Assembly: GCA_030019205.1 (NCBI GenBank)
Contig: JASEFH010000002.1
Location: forward strand, 151,480 to 215,479
Direction of reading: 5' to 3'
Source of the DNA: Methanomicrobiales archaeon
GTDB lineage: Archaea > Halobacteriota > Methanomicrobia > Methanomicrobiales > JACTUA01
DNA: 64,000 bases
Shown piece after piece: positions 55,644 through 63,555 of the stretch. A program made the position numbers and the translations under genes. The notes beneath the pieces were generated by a model. That model had not been told where the DNA came from. It searched no databases and saw only the letters and a program-made list of their open reading frames with translations. The number at the start of each line of letters is the position of its first letter. Positions within the stretch are counted from its first letter, which is position 1.

Positions 55644-56132
55644 ATGACAGATCAAGAGAATTATGATGAAGAGAAGGGCACCGCTCTCCTGCTGATGGGT
55701 TGCCCCGAAGTACCGGTGCAGATGGGTATTGCCCTCTACCTCGCCCATCTGCTGAACAGAGAGGGTTGGAATGTCAGCGTGGCAGGGAACCCATCCGTAC
55801 TCAATCTGCTCCGCGTATCGGATCCGCAGAAGCACTACGTCAGGAGACTGATCGATCTCGACCGCTGCATCGAGGGTATCGTCGAGAAGAAGCAGCGCTA
55901 CGATCTCTGCGTGGTCTTTGCCCATAACGACGCCGGCATCTCCTACGCGGCGACGATGCACCATATCCTGCCCTCCCGCCTCGTCACGGTAGTATTCGGC
56001 AGAAATGCCGAGAACCTGGGCGGACAGATCGACTTTCCCTCCGAGACGATCGTGGAGAAGGCGGTGCACAATCCCTCCGGGCTGCGGAGGAAGATCGACG
56101 AGGTGTTCAGGTGGCCTGCATCGACGAGATGA
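55644..56132 (+). CDS. DUF1890 protein, copy 2
   Basis: A 162-residue paralogue of the 45899 gene, with the same blocks ALLLMGCPEVPVQMGIALYL, VAGNPSVLNLLR and VFAHNDAGISYAATM. The ATG at 55644 has a GAGGAGG site 7 bases upstream; upstream in-frame codons are not used. It overlaps the DUF1894 gene by 22 bases exactly as in copy 1, and thiI follows. The shared arrangement points to a conserved complex in methanogens whose job is not known; both copies lie next to sulfur/thiamine genes. Confidence 0.88.
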   Translation: MTDQENYDEEKGTALLLMGCPEVPVQMGIALYLAHLLNREGWNVSVAGNPSVLNLLRVSDPQKHYVRRLIDLDRCIEGIVEKKQRYDLCVVFAHNDAGISYAATMHHILPSRLVTVVFGRNAENLGGQIDFPSETIVEKAVHNPSGLRRKIDEVFRWPASTR

Positions 56133-56395
56133 AAAAGGAGATCCTCCTCAGCGGAGCCACCTTCAGGGAGTGCCGGGAGTATGTGGAGAAGCACTATACG
56201 GAGATCTACTACGTTGAACCCGGCTACAGGATCTACGACAAGCACATCATCGGCGTGCCCCCGATCGCCGTCGGGATCGAACAGGACTTTATCGTCTTTC
56301 CCTTCACGAAGCCCTGCTACGGGACGTTCCTCCTCCGGATCGAGGATCCGGTCGAGGTGGCGAGGTTGAAGACCCAGCGACGAAAACCGACGTAA
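56111..56395 (+). CDS. DUF1894 protein, copy 2
   Basis: A 94-residue paralogue of the 46351 gene: MACIDEMKKEILLSGATFRE, YVEPGYRIYDKHIIGVPPIA and FPFTKPCYGTFLLRI. The start lies within the DUF1890 frame. Its TAA is directly followed by the ATG of the thiI gene, so the three genes are translated from one message with almost no spacing. Confidence 0.88.
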   Translation: MACIDEMKKEILLSGATFRECREYVEKHYTEIYYVEPGYRIYDKHIIGVPPIAVGIEQDFIVFPFTKPCYGTFLLRIEDPVEVARLKTQRRKPT

Positions 56396-57580
56396 ATGCC
56401 CGCGTCTCTCGATGGCAGCATCTCCACGGACGAAACCGGACCGGAACAACCGGAGGAGCGGTCCGGCCTGGAATGGCTCTGGATGGTGCGGTACTCGGAA
56501 ATAGCTCTTAAATCGGAGCCGGTGCGGCGGCAGTGGGAAAAGGTCCTGGTCACGAACATCCTGCAGGTCCTCCCCGGCGTTCGTGCGGAGCGGGAGCGGG
56601 GGCGGATCTGGCTCTCGGGGAGGGTCGACCCGAAGAAGCTTAAAAAGGTCCCGGGAATCACCTCCTTCTCGCCCTGCCTCTCCTGTACTCTTTCAGAACT
56701 CCACGGGACGGTGCTCCGGGCAGGCGCTCATGCCCGCCTGGATGCGGCTGCATCCTTTGCCGTTCGCGTCCGGCGTACGGGAACGCATCCGTTCACCTCC
56801 CAAGAGCTAGCCGCCGATCTGGGGGATTGCATCTCCCGCCAGTATCCCCAAATCCACGTGGACCTGATGCATCCCGAGAAAGAGATCTCCGTGGAGATCC
56901 GGGGCGACCGCTGCTATGTGTACACCCAGCGTATCCGCGGGCCGGGCGGGATACCGCTCGGCGTGGAGGGAACCCTCGTCGTGCTGATGTCTGGGGGGAT
57001 CGACTCCCCGGTGGCGGCGTGGATGATGATGAAGAGAGGGTGCCGCATCGTTCCCCTCTACATCGGCCTCACGGGATTCCTGGACGAGACCGCCCTTGGC
57101 CGTGTGGAGCGGGTGATAGAGCGGCTGCAGGAGTACCAGCCGGATATCGAGCTCGCCGTGATCCAGGATGACTACCTGCAGGCTGCAAGGGCGGAGCTGG
57201 TGCGGGAGGGGCTGGAACGCTACATATGTCTCATCTGCAAGCGGAGGATGTACCGCCTGGCGGAAGAGCGCGCCCGCGCCATCGGGGCGAAGGGTATCGT
57301 GACCGGGGAGTCGCTGGGCCAGGTCGCCTCCCAGACGCTTGATAACCTCGAGGTTCTCTCCGATGCCGCAACGATACCGCTGTACCGCCCCCTGATCGGT
57401 TTCGATAAGGAGGATATCGTGCGGATCGCACGGGAGATCGGGACCTACGAGCCATCCACGATCCGCACGACCGGCTGCCGGGCGGTCCCGGCAAAACCCG
57501 CGACACGGGCGGATGTCGATCGGATCCGGAGAATCGAGAGGAGGATCCAGGAGAGCATCGGAGGAGCGGCTCCGATCTGA
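56396..57580 (+). CDS. thiI: tRNA sulfurtransferase ThiI
   Basis: A 394-residue enzyme for 4-thiouridine at position 8 of tRNA, and in some organisms thiazole synthesis. After a 28-residue extension come the ferredoxin-like/THUMP domains (VRYSEIALKSEPVRRQWEK, SFAVRVRRTG), then the PP-loop LVVLMSGGIDSPVAAWMM, and CLICKRRMYRLAEE, a CxxC seen in archaeal ThiI that may hold a cluster. There is no C-terminal rhodanese domain, so sulfur delivery differs from E. coli. An internal start at MVRYSEIALKS is possible. It closes the DUF1890-DUF1894-thiI unit. Confidence 0.92.
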   Translation: MPASLDGSISTDETGPEQPEERSGLEWLWMVRYSEIALKSEPVRRQWEKVLVTNILQVLPGVRAERERGRIWLSGRVDPKKLKKVPGITSFSPCLSCTLSELHGTVLRAGAHARLDAAASFAVRVRRTGTHPFTSQELAADLGDCISRQYPQIHVDLMHPEKEISVEIRGDRCYVYTQRIRGPGGIPLGVEGTLVVLMSGGIDSPVAAWMMMKRGCRIVPLYIGLTGFLDETALGRVERVIERLQEYQPDIELAVIQDDYLQAARAELVREGLERYICLICKRRMYRLAEERARAIGAKGIVTGESLGQVASQTLDNLEVLSDAATIPLYRPLIGFDKEDIVRIAREIGTYEPSTIRTTGCRAVPAKPATRADVDRIRRIERRIQESIGGAAPI

Positions 57581-58049
57581 CACTTGGTGGGTCCGGCAGC
57601 AACGATCTGCTCTTGTCGCCCTTCGAGAGAGAGGGAGGAGGGGGTGCAACCGGCACTGCCGGTATTCCAGAATAAGGGAGAGCATGCTCTGGGACCAGAG
57701 ACCTCGCCCCTCCCGCTCCCCGCTTCTCCATGCGATAACCCTGATATAGAGAGGCATCTCTGTTATCGCGATTCACAGTCCCATATGGGCCAATCGCACT
57801 AGTCCCCTCCCCTCGGAGAGGGGAGGGGGCGGCCCTGAAAGGGCCGCGGGGAGGGGAGGATCCAGACCACTGTAACCGATAGAATACCATGGGTTAGGTG
57901 CAAAAATGCGCCGCGAGGGTTTGTCTGCAGAGCGCTGCAACCCGGGGCTCGGTACAATCTTGCTGCCGGATCCCCATTCAGAGATCTCTTCATGGCACGT
58001 GCAGGAGCCGGAGATTTCTTTATAAACGACCACACCGATCGAGTTGCAC
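57581..58049. other. Intergenic region with tandem hairpins
   Basis: About 470 bases. Three perfect stems are seen: GCGATAAC/GTTATCGC (57732-57769, 22-base loop), CCCCTCCCCTC/GAGGGGAGGGG (57804-57828, 3-base loop) and GCGGCCCT/AGGGCCGC (57829-57847, 3-base loop). The last two are back to back. The first resembles the end of the repeat at 45558-45680. The tandem stems may end the thiI transcript, but they lack a T-run. Confidence 0.5.
58018..58027 (+). promoter_or_regulatory. TATA box of the substrate-binding-protein gene
   Basis: CTTTATAAAC is centred about 28 bases before the ATG at 58050, so the transcript should be leaderless. Confidence 0.6.
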
Positions 58050-58994
58050 ATGGACCGGGATCGCATGATCCGGATTGGCCACCTCTCGACAGTGTACCAT
58101 ACATCGTTCCTTCTTCGGAGCACGCCGACCCTCAGCGACCAGGGCATCGATGCACGCTGGACGCTCTATCCCTCCGGGCCGGACGTCATCGCTGCGATGC
58201 ACGAGGGTGCGGTCGACGTCGGATACATCGGTCTCCCGCCGGCCATGATCGGCATCGATCGCGGACTCTCGATCCGATGCATCGCCGGCGGCCATATCGA
58301 AGGCACGCTCCTGATAGCGGGAAAGGGGGTTCAATCCCTGTCCGAGTATGCGGGGACGGGAGAGTTCCTGGAACAGTTCGCCGGGGGCGTGATCGGAACT
58401 CCGCCCAGGGGGTCCATTCACGATGTCATCGTCCGCGACCTGCTGGATCGGTATGAAAATATCGCGATCAGCGTGCGCAACTACCCGTGGGCGGACTTCC
58501 TCCCGGATGCCATCGAGCGGGGCGAGATCGCCGCTGCCGCCAGACTCTACACCGGAGCCAAGATTGTCATTCCTCCGGACCGGCTCTGGCCCTTTAACCC
58601 AAGCTACGGCATCCTGGTACGGCAGGAGATGCTCGGGCGGGATGATCTCCTGAAGAGGTTCCTGCTCTCCCACGAGGCGGCATGCGAGATGATTCGGAGC
58701 GATCCCGCCGCCTGCGCCCGCATCGTCGCGAAAGAGGTCCGGATGGTGGACGCGGCGTTCGTGCTGGAGGCCTACCGCATCTCCCCCAAATACTGTGCCG
58801 CCCTGCCCCTGGAGTACATCGGATCGACGATGAAGTTCATGCGCGCACTCCATCGTCTCGGGTATACATCCCGCCTCCTGGAGGACGAGGAGATCTTCGA
58901 GCCGTCGATCATCCGGGAGGTGCACCCCGCCCCCTACCACTACGACGATGGCATCCATGCGGGGGCAGAAGCCCGGGTGGGGAGCGCTCCTTAG
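58050..58994 (+). CDS. NMT1/SsuA-like substrate-binding protein without signal peptide
   Basis: A 314-residue periplasmic-binding-protein fold: MIRIGHLSTVYHTSFLLRST, AAMHEGAVDVGYIGLPPAMI, AGGHIEGTLLIAGKG and GTPPRGSIHDVIVRDLLDRY, typical of the ABC substrate-binding group for nitrate, sulfonate, taurine and thiamine precursors (NMT1-like). There is no signal peptide or lipobox, and no ABC permease or ATPase gene is beside it, so it could work in the cytoplasm as a sensor or enzyme-like protein. The ATG at 58050 fits a leaderless start from the TATA box; TTG 58044 is less likely. It converges on nadA. Confidence 0.83.
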   Translation: MDRDRMIRIGHLSTVYHTSFLLRSTPTLSDQGIDARWTLYPSGPDVIAAMHEGAVDVGYIGLPPAMIGIDRGLSIRCIAGGHIEGTLLIAGKGVQSLSEYAGTGEFLEQFAGGVIGTPPRGSIHDVIVRDLLDRYENIAISVRNYPWADFLPDAIERGEIAAAARLYTGAKIVIPPDRLWPFNPSYGILVRQEMLGRDDLLKRFLLSHEAACEMIRSDPAACARIVAKEVRMVDAAFVLEAYRISPKYCAALPLEYIGSTMKFMRALHRLGYTSRLLEDEEIFEPSIIREVHPAPYHYDDGIHAGAEARVGSAP

Positions 58995-59080
58995 AAGGCA
59001 GAGCGGCAATACAGCAGCCAATCATTGCCTCTTGTCACGGGTGCAGGGGGATCGTGTCGCATCAAGACGTTTTTATCCTG

Positions 59081-59989
59081 TCAAATTTCCAGCATCCTCT
59101 CGATCGCCACCCGGGCCCGCATGGCTGTATCTTCTGGAACGGTGACCCGGGGCTGGAGGGCGAGAAGGGCATTGTGGACCTTTACAAGATCGGTCTTTTT
59201 CATATTGACGCAGACAGCTCGGGGCGATAGGGGATAATACTGTCTCTCGGGGCACAGTTTGCGGATGCGGTGGAGGATGCCCACTTCGGTGCCGATGACG
59301 TACTCCTCCGCCCGCCCCGAGCAGGCATGCCGCAGGATACCGGACGTGCTGAAGACGTGATCCGCGAGGTCAATCACCTCGGGGCGGCACTCGGGGTGCA
59401 CCAGCACCTCCGCATCGGGGTGAAGCCTCCGCGCTTCCTGAACTTCTTCGGGTGTAAAACGGTCATGGACGATGCAGAACCCTTCCCAGGGGAGGATCTC
59501 CTTCTCCGTGAACCGCGCCACGTAGCGGCCCAGGTTATGGTCGGGGATGAACAGGACCCGATCCGCCTCCACGGACTCCACCACCTTCACGGCATTTGCA
59601 GAGGTGCAGCAGATATCGCTCTCGGCCTTCACCCCGGCGGTCGTATTCACGTAGCAGACCACCGCGGCGTCCGGGAACCGCTCCTGCAGCACCCGCACCT
59701 CGCCGGCGGTGATCATCTCCGCCATCGGGCAGCAGGCATCCGGGGCGGGGAGGAGCACCTTCTTCTCCGGAGAGAGGATGGCGGCCGTCTCGGCCATGAA
59801 GTCCACACCGCAGAAGACGATCACCTCGCCCTCCAGGGATGCGGCGGCCCGCGAGAGCTCCAGGGAATCCCCGACCAGGTCGGCGATATCCTGGACCTCC
59901 GGTAGCTGGTAGTTGTGCGCCAGGATGATGGCGCTCCGCTCTTCCTTCAGCTGCAGGATTCTTTCCTGAATACCCGGTTCTTCTGCCAT
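59081..59989 (-). CDS. nadA: Quinolinate synthase NadA
   Basis: A 302-residue Fe-S enzyme that condenses iminoaspartate and dihydroxyacetone phosphate to quinolinate in NAD synthesis. It has three homologous domains, with IILAHNYQLPEVQDIADLVG, GVDFMAETAAILSPEKKVLL, and the three Cys ligands of the 4Fe-4S cluster in DACCPMAEMI, VHPECRPEV and AVCVNMKKTD. No nadB, nadX or nadC is in the window. The ATG at 59989 with a GGTG site is preferred to GTG 60004. A TATA-like ATATATAAG on the minus strand near 60044-60053 is its likely promoter. Confidence 0.94.
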   Translation of the reverse strand: MAEEPGIQERILQLKEERSAIILAHNYQLPEVQDIADLVGDSLELSRAAASLEGEVIVFCGVDFMAETAAILSPEKKVLLPAPDACCPMAEMITAGEVRVLQERFPDAAVVCYVNTTAGVKAESDICCTSANAVKVVESVEADRVLFIPDHNLGRYVARFTEKEILPWEGFCIVHDRFTPEEVQEARRLHPDAEVLVHPECRPEVIDLADHVFSTSGILRHACSGRAEEYVIGTEVGILHRIRKLCPERQYYPLSPRAVCVNMKKTDLVKVHNALLALQPRVTVPEDTAMRARVAIERMLEI

Positions 59990-60043
59990 TCGTCTCTGTT
60001 GCACCTCTGTCGCACTCCCCGTGAGGAGAGAAGGGTGTACGAT

Positions 60044-60165
60044 ACTTATATATGTTCACAATTGTTAATAAGCATGTTCTCGATCGTGAAGTATCCGGGC
60101 GGCTGAGCGTGGATGCGCTGGATTCAGGACAAACGTCCCGTGGATTCAACTATCTTCCGAAGGGG
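60044..60165 (+). pseudogene. tRNA-Cys-like relic with its promoter block
   Basis: This stretch matches the promoter and gene of tRNA-Cys (50839-50946) in order: TTCACAATTGT, TCTCGAT.GTGAA, then CCGGG..GGC.GAGCG and GATGCG, a 20-base gap in both, CCGTG and TTCAACT. The region equivalent to the anticodon reads TTCAGGA (CAG in place of GCA). The acceptor, anticodon and T stems no longer pair, so it cannot make a functional tRNA. The promoter part, which is AT-rich and symmetric, also serves nadA on the other strand. Confidence 0.6.
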
Positions 60166-60170
60166 TGCCG

Positions 60171-60179
60171 CTATAAAGA
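60171..60179 (+). promoter_or_regulatory. TATA box of the sufB unit
   Basis: CTATAAAGA lies about 52 bases before the ATG at 60227, leaving room for a 25-base leader that ends with a GGGGGAG ribosome binding site. Confidence 0.55.
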
Positions 60180-60226
60180 TATTAAGAGTGCAGCTGAAGT
60201 TCCAGGGATAATTCGGGGGAGCGTTA

Positions 60227-61342
60227 ATGGCAGCAGAAGTAAGAGACAGACAGGCCTTTTCGAAAGAGGATGTAGAACGGTTGCTACAGTCGGGAATAGA
60301 GGTGGAAGGAGCGAACCGCTGCGGCAGCTACCTGCAGACCAACCAGGATATTCTGCATGCGACCTGCGCCGAAGAAGGGATCGAGGTGCTCTCTATCGGG
60401 GATGCCCTCAAGAAGTACGACTGGCTGAAGGACTACGCCTGGAAGGTGGTCCCCGCGGACAAGGACGAATACACCCGGTACGTGGCGGCGCAGGAGAAGC
60501 CGGCCGGGTATGTCATCATCGCCCGCAAAGGGAGCAAGAATATCCTGCCCGTCCAGGCCTGCCTCTACCTTGGAAAGACCCAGATCCAGCACGTGCACAA
60601 CATCCTGATCGCCGAAGAAGGGGCCGAGCTGCACATCATCTCCGGGTGCGTGAGCGGGGCGCAGACGGGAGAGGGTGGAGCGCATTACGGGATCAGCGAG
60701 TTCTACGTGGGGAAGAACGCGCAGATCAGCTTCACGATGATCCATACCTGGGGAGAGGGGATCGACGTCTATCCCCGGAGTGCCGCCGTCGTGGAGGAGA
60801 ACGGGGTCTTCATCTCGAACTACGTCTGCATGAAACCCGTTCGGAAGGTCCAGATGTACCCGACGGCCCGGCTCGCCGGGGAGAACGCAGTGGCACGCTT
60901 CAGCAGCATGATCGTCGGATTCCCCGGTTCCACGCTGGATGTCGGCTCCCGGGCGATCCTGGAGGCGAGAGGAGCCAGTGCAGAACTCATCACCCGCGCC
61001 ATCACCCAGGGAGGGACCATCATATCCCGCGGCAACATCGCCGGGAAGGTCGCGGGCACCCGCGGGCACCTGGAGTGCAAGGGATTGATTTTAAAAGACG
61101 GCACGATCGACGCCATCCCGGAGATCGAGGGCTCCGTCGTCGGGACCGAGCTCTCTCACGAGGCCGCCGTGGGCAGGATTGCACAGGATGCGATCGAATA
61201 CCTGGAGGCGCGGGGGCTGAGCGAGGAGGCGGCAACGGCGACCATCGTCCGCGGATTTCTGGATGTGAAGATAAAGGGGCTGCCCGATGCGCTCCAGAAG
61301 CAGATCGATGCCACGATCGATGCCGCGGAGAAGGGTTTCTGA
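60227..61342 (+). CDS. sufB: SufB/SufD-family Fe-S assembly scaffold protein
   Basis: A 371-residue protein with the parallel beta-helix core of SufB/SufD: KNILPVQACLYLGKTQIQHV, AELHIISGCVSGAQTGEGG, AGTRGHLECKGLILKDGTID and SVVGTELSHEAAVGRIAQDA near the end, which in SufB includes the functional Glu and His region. With SufC ATPase it assembles Fe-S clusters; archaea have a minimal SufBC. No sufC gene is in this window, so it must be elsewhere or this is a divergent SufB. The unknown 114-residue protein and a radical SAM gene follow by 21 and 22 bases. Confidence 0.9.
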   Translation: MAAEVRDRQAFSKEDVERLLQSGIEVEGANRCGSYLQTNQDILHATCAEEGIEVLSIGDALKKYDWLKDYAWKVVPADKDEYTRYVAAQEKPAGYVIIARKGSKNILPVQACLYLGKTQIQHVHNILIAEEGAELHIISGCVSGAQTGEGGAHYGISEFYVGKNAQISFTMIHTWGEGIDVYPRSAAVVEENGVFISNYVCMKPVRKVQMYPTARLAGENAVARFSSMIVGFPGSTLDVGSRAILEARGASAELITRAITQGGTIISRGNIAGKVAGTRGHLECKGLILKDGTIDAIPEIEGSVVGTELSHEAAVGRIAQDAIEYLEARGLSEEAATATIVRGFLDVKIKGLPDALQKQIDATIDAAEKGF

Positions 61343-61363
61343 AGGAAGCTAGGGGAGATTCGC

Positions 61364-61708
61364 ATGGCACGGACCCTGTCGGAGAAGGACTGGGGCATCC
61401 TGAAGGGACTTGCCCCGGAGTGCTCGGATACGATCTGCTCCGGCTCCGGTGCTGCGTACCGCTCGATCCTGCCGCCGCTGGCGAACCACTACGCCAGCGA
61501 TGCGAACGATTTTGAGGATCGCCTCGGGCGCCTGGACACCGAAGACCTCCGCTACCTCGTCGACCTGGTCCAGGATGGATCCGAGAGCCTCTCCTGCGTT
61601 CCCCCCGCGTATGCGGAGATCTTCCTCGGGATCGTCGCGAAGCGCCTCTCCCGGGTCCTCGCCGAGCGGATTCTCGAGATCTACGAACAGTCCGGGGAGT
61701 GCTCCTGA
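61364..61708 (+). CDS. Uncharacterised small protein between sufB and a radical SAM gene
   Basis: A 114-residue soluble, helix-rich protein that I do not recognise. Early residues include LKGLAPECSDTICSGSGAAY, with two Cys six residues apart, then ANHYASDANDFEDRLGRLDT and repeated amphipathic helices (LRYLVDLVQDGSESL, EIFLGIVAKRLSRVLAERIL); another Cys lies in LSCVPP and one near the C-terminus in SGECS. The spacing to both neighbours is about 20 bases with a GGGGAG site, so all three genes are one operon. A role as cluster carrier or partner of the radical SAM enzyme is a guess from context. Confidence 0.75.
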   Translation: MARTLSEKDWGILKGLAPECSDTICSGSGAAYRSILPPLANHYASDANDFEDRLGRLDTEDLRYLVDLVQDGSESLSCVPPAYAEIFLGIVAKRLSRVLAERILEIYEQSGECS

Positions 61709-61730
61709 CCACCCCCGGAAGAGGTGGACG

Positions 61731-62726
61731 ATGCCACACGACATGACCGCCGAAGAGAAGGCAGAACTCATCAGCATCGGAAGTGCGGATATCGATGCTT
61801 CGCTCCTCGGAGAGGAGTTGAAGACGGCGGCGACCGCCGGGCCGGGTGCCGGGGGCGAGTCCTTCTTCGTCCGATCCGGAGCCCGGAGAGTCCGCCTGTC
61901 CATCAACCCGAACTCGCCGATCAAGGTGATCCGGGATGGAGACGGCGTTGCCGTGGTCCGGGGCGGGCGCCTCATCACGCGGGGCATCCTGGAGCAGCCG
62001 CTCTGCCACTGCCCGAGGCAGGCGTATATCACCCTCTCCGAACGCTGCATCTATAACTGCCGCTTCTGCCCGGTCCCGAAGATCCAGGGACCGCTGAAAG
62101 ACATTCCGACAGTTCTGCGGATGGTGGAAGCTGCCGCCGCCACGGGGGAACTCGAGGCGATCGCCCTGACGAGCGGTGTCGCGGACTCCCCCTACCTCGA
62201 GGCGGAGCGAGCGGTGGAGGTGGTGAAAGCGCTCGCGCGGGAGTACGACCTCCCCATCGGGGTCTCGATCTACCCCACCTGGAGGTCCAGTGAGGACCTC
62301 TTCGCCGCAGGAGCCACCGAGATCAAGTACAACGTCGAGACCATGGATCACGCGCTCTTCTCCCGTATCTGCCCGGGGCTGGACCACCGCTTTATCCTGG
62401 AATCTCTTGCGAAGGCGGTGCCCATCTTCGGAAGGGGCCGTGTCGCCTCGAACTTCATCATCGGTCTCGGCGAGGACGACGCCTGCGTCCGGGAGGGCGT
62501 GACGGTTCTTGCCGAAATGGGTGTGATACCGATCCTGCGCCCGATCACGGCATCGCCCCTCCGGGCCGGCGAGATCGCCGTGGACCGCCCGTGCCCGGAG
62601 CGGATGTTGCGGCTCTCGCGGATGGCGAAAGAGGCCCTTGAGCGCCATGGCCTGCGGGCGGATCGCGCAGAGACCATGTGTCTCCCCTGCACCGGGTGCG
62701 ATATCACGCCGCACCGCGATGTATGA
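61731..62726 (+). CDS. Radical SAM protein of unknown substrate
   Basis: A 331-residue protein. The N-terminal 100 residues form a variable domain; then the radical SAM barrel carries the cluster motif ERCIYNCRFCPVPKIQG (CxxxCxxC), IALTSGVADSPYLEAERAVE, and SNFIIGLGEDDACVREGVTV. Four further Cys (CHCPRQA just before, and MCLPCTGCDIT at the end) suggest a second iron-sulfur site. The layout recalls biotin synthase/HmdB/PylB-type enzymes, but the product is not known. Its place after sufB and the small Cys protein implies a link to Fe-S or cofactor assembly. The start has a GAGGTGG site. Confidence 0.85.
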   Translation: MPHDMTAEEKAELISIGSADIDASLLGEELKTAATAGPGAGGESFFVRSGARRVRLSINPNSPIKVIRDGDGVAVVRGGRLITRGILEQPLCHCPRQAYITLSERCIYNCRFCPVPKIQGPLKDIPTVLRMVEAAAATGELEAIALTSGVADSPYLEAERAVEVVKALAREYDLPIGVSIYPTWRSSEDLFAAGATEIKYNVETMDHALFSRICPGLDHRFILESLAKAVPIFGRGRVASNFIIGLGEDDACVREGVTVLAEMGVIPILRPITASPLRAGEIAVDRPCPERMLRLSRMAKEALERHGLRADRAETMCLPCTGCDITPHRDV

Positions 62727-62784
62727 CCGAAACAGCGCAGGTCATCAGCGTGCGCTGGCAGTCTTACGAGGGAGGCTGATCAGG

Positions 62785-63555
62785 TTATTGGTGCGCTAAT
62801 GCACCCTCGATATGTTCCGGGTGCGTGTAGATGTTCATCTTCCCCGCCCGGACGAACCCGATCACGCAGAGCCCTGTTCTCTCCGCCGTCTCGATCGCGA
62901 GGCTGGTCGTCGCCCCCCGGGATGCGATGATCGGGATGCCTGCCACCAGGCATTTGCGCACCATCTCGGAAGAGATCCTCCCCGAGGTGAGGGCGAAGCT
63001 GCGGGAGAGATCGATGCCCTCCCGCAGGGCACGGCCGATCACTTTGTCGAAGGCATTGTGCCGCCCGATGTCCTGCGATCTGATGATCAGGCCGTCCCCT
63101 CGCGACAAACCCACAGCATGGACCCCTCCTGTCATCTTGTGGATCCCGGAATCTTCAGTCAGGAGCTGCTTCATCCCCTCCGCTATAGAGGCAGCGGATA
63201 CTGCAAATGCGGACGTTATTCTCGGGAGTCTCTGGAGATCAAAGGGCGAGGAGATCCCACCGCACCCCGATAGGACGATCTTCTTCGCGCCGATCGCCTT
63301 GAACAGGTTCTTCGTGAGCACGTTCACGATGTTCTTCTCCACTTTCATGGATTCGATGTCATCTATCCCCTCGATGATCCGCTCTGTGTAGAGGAATCCC
63401 ACAACGAACTCCTCGATCTCGTTCGGGCTCACCATGGCGGTCACGGCAGTCCGCCCGTTGACGTTCACCGTCAACGGCGTCTCCTCGACGACGGTGTGAA
63501 TGCCAGCGGTGAATTGGCCGTCGTTCACCCTTATGATCGGGAACTCACGCTGCAT
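62785..63555 (-). CDS. fdhD: Formate dehydrogenase accessory protein FdhD
   Basis: A 256-residue sulfurtransferase that passes sulfur to the molybdenum or tungsten cofactor of formate dehydrogenase. Seen: PNEIEEFVVGFLYTERII, the KMTGGVHAVGLSRGDGL motif, SQDIGRHNAFDKVIGRAL and LTSGRISSEMVRK. Where E. coli FdhD has a CxxC, this protein has only one Cys (VLSGCGGIS), as in part of the family. The ATG at 63555 overlaps the end of the upstream larE gene by 11 bases; a GGAG site precedes it. It converges on the radical SAM gene. Confidence 0.94.
   Translation of the reverse strand: MQREFPIIRVNDGQFTAGIHTVVEETPLTVNVNGRTAVTAMVSPNEIEEFVVGFLYTERIIEGIDDIESMKVEKNIVNVLTKNLFKAIGAKKIVLSGCGGISSPFDLQRLPRITSAFAVSAASIAEGMKQLLTEDSGIHKMTGGVHAVGLSRGDGLIIRSQDIGRHNAFDKVIGRALREGIDLSRSFALTSGRISSEMVRKCLVAGIPIIASRGATTSLAIETAERTGLCVIGFVRAGKMNIYTHPEHIEGALAHQ

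Noticed and set aside
60052..61515. 487-codon plus-strand frame
   Set aside because: It runs through sufB in a different frame and is Arg/Gly-rich; sufB has the family blocks and its own promoter.
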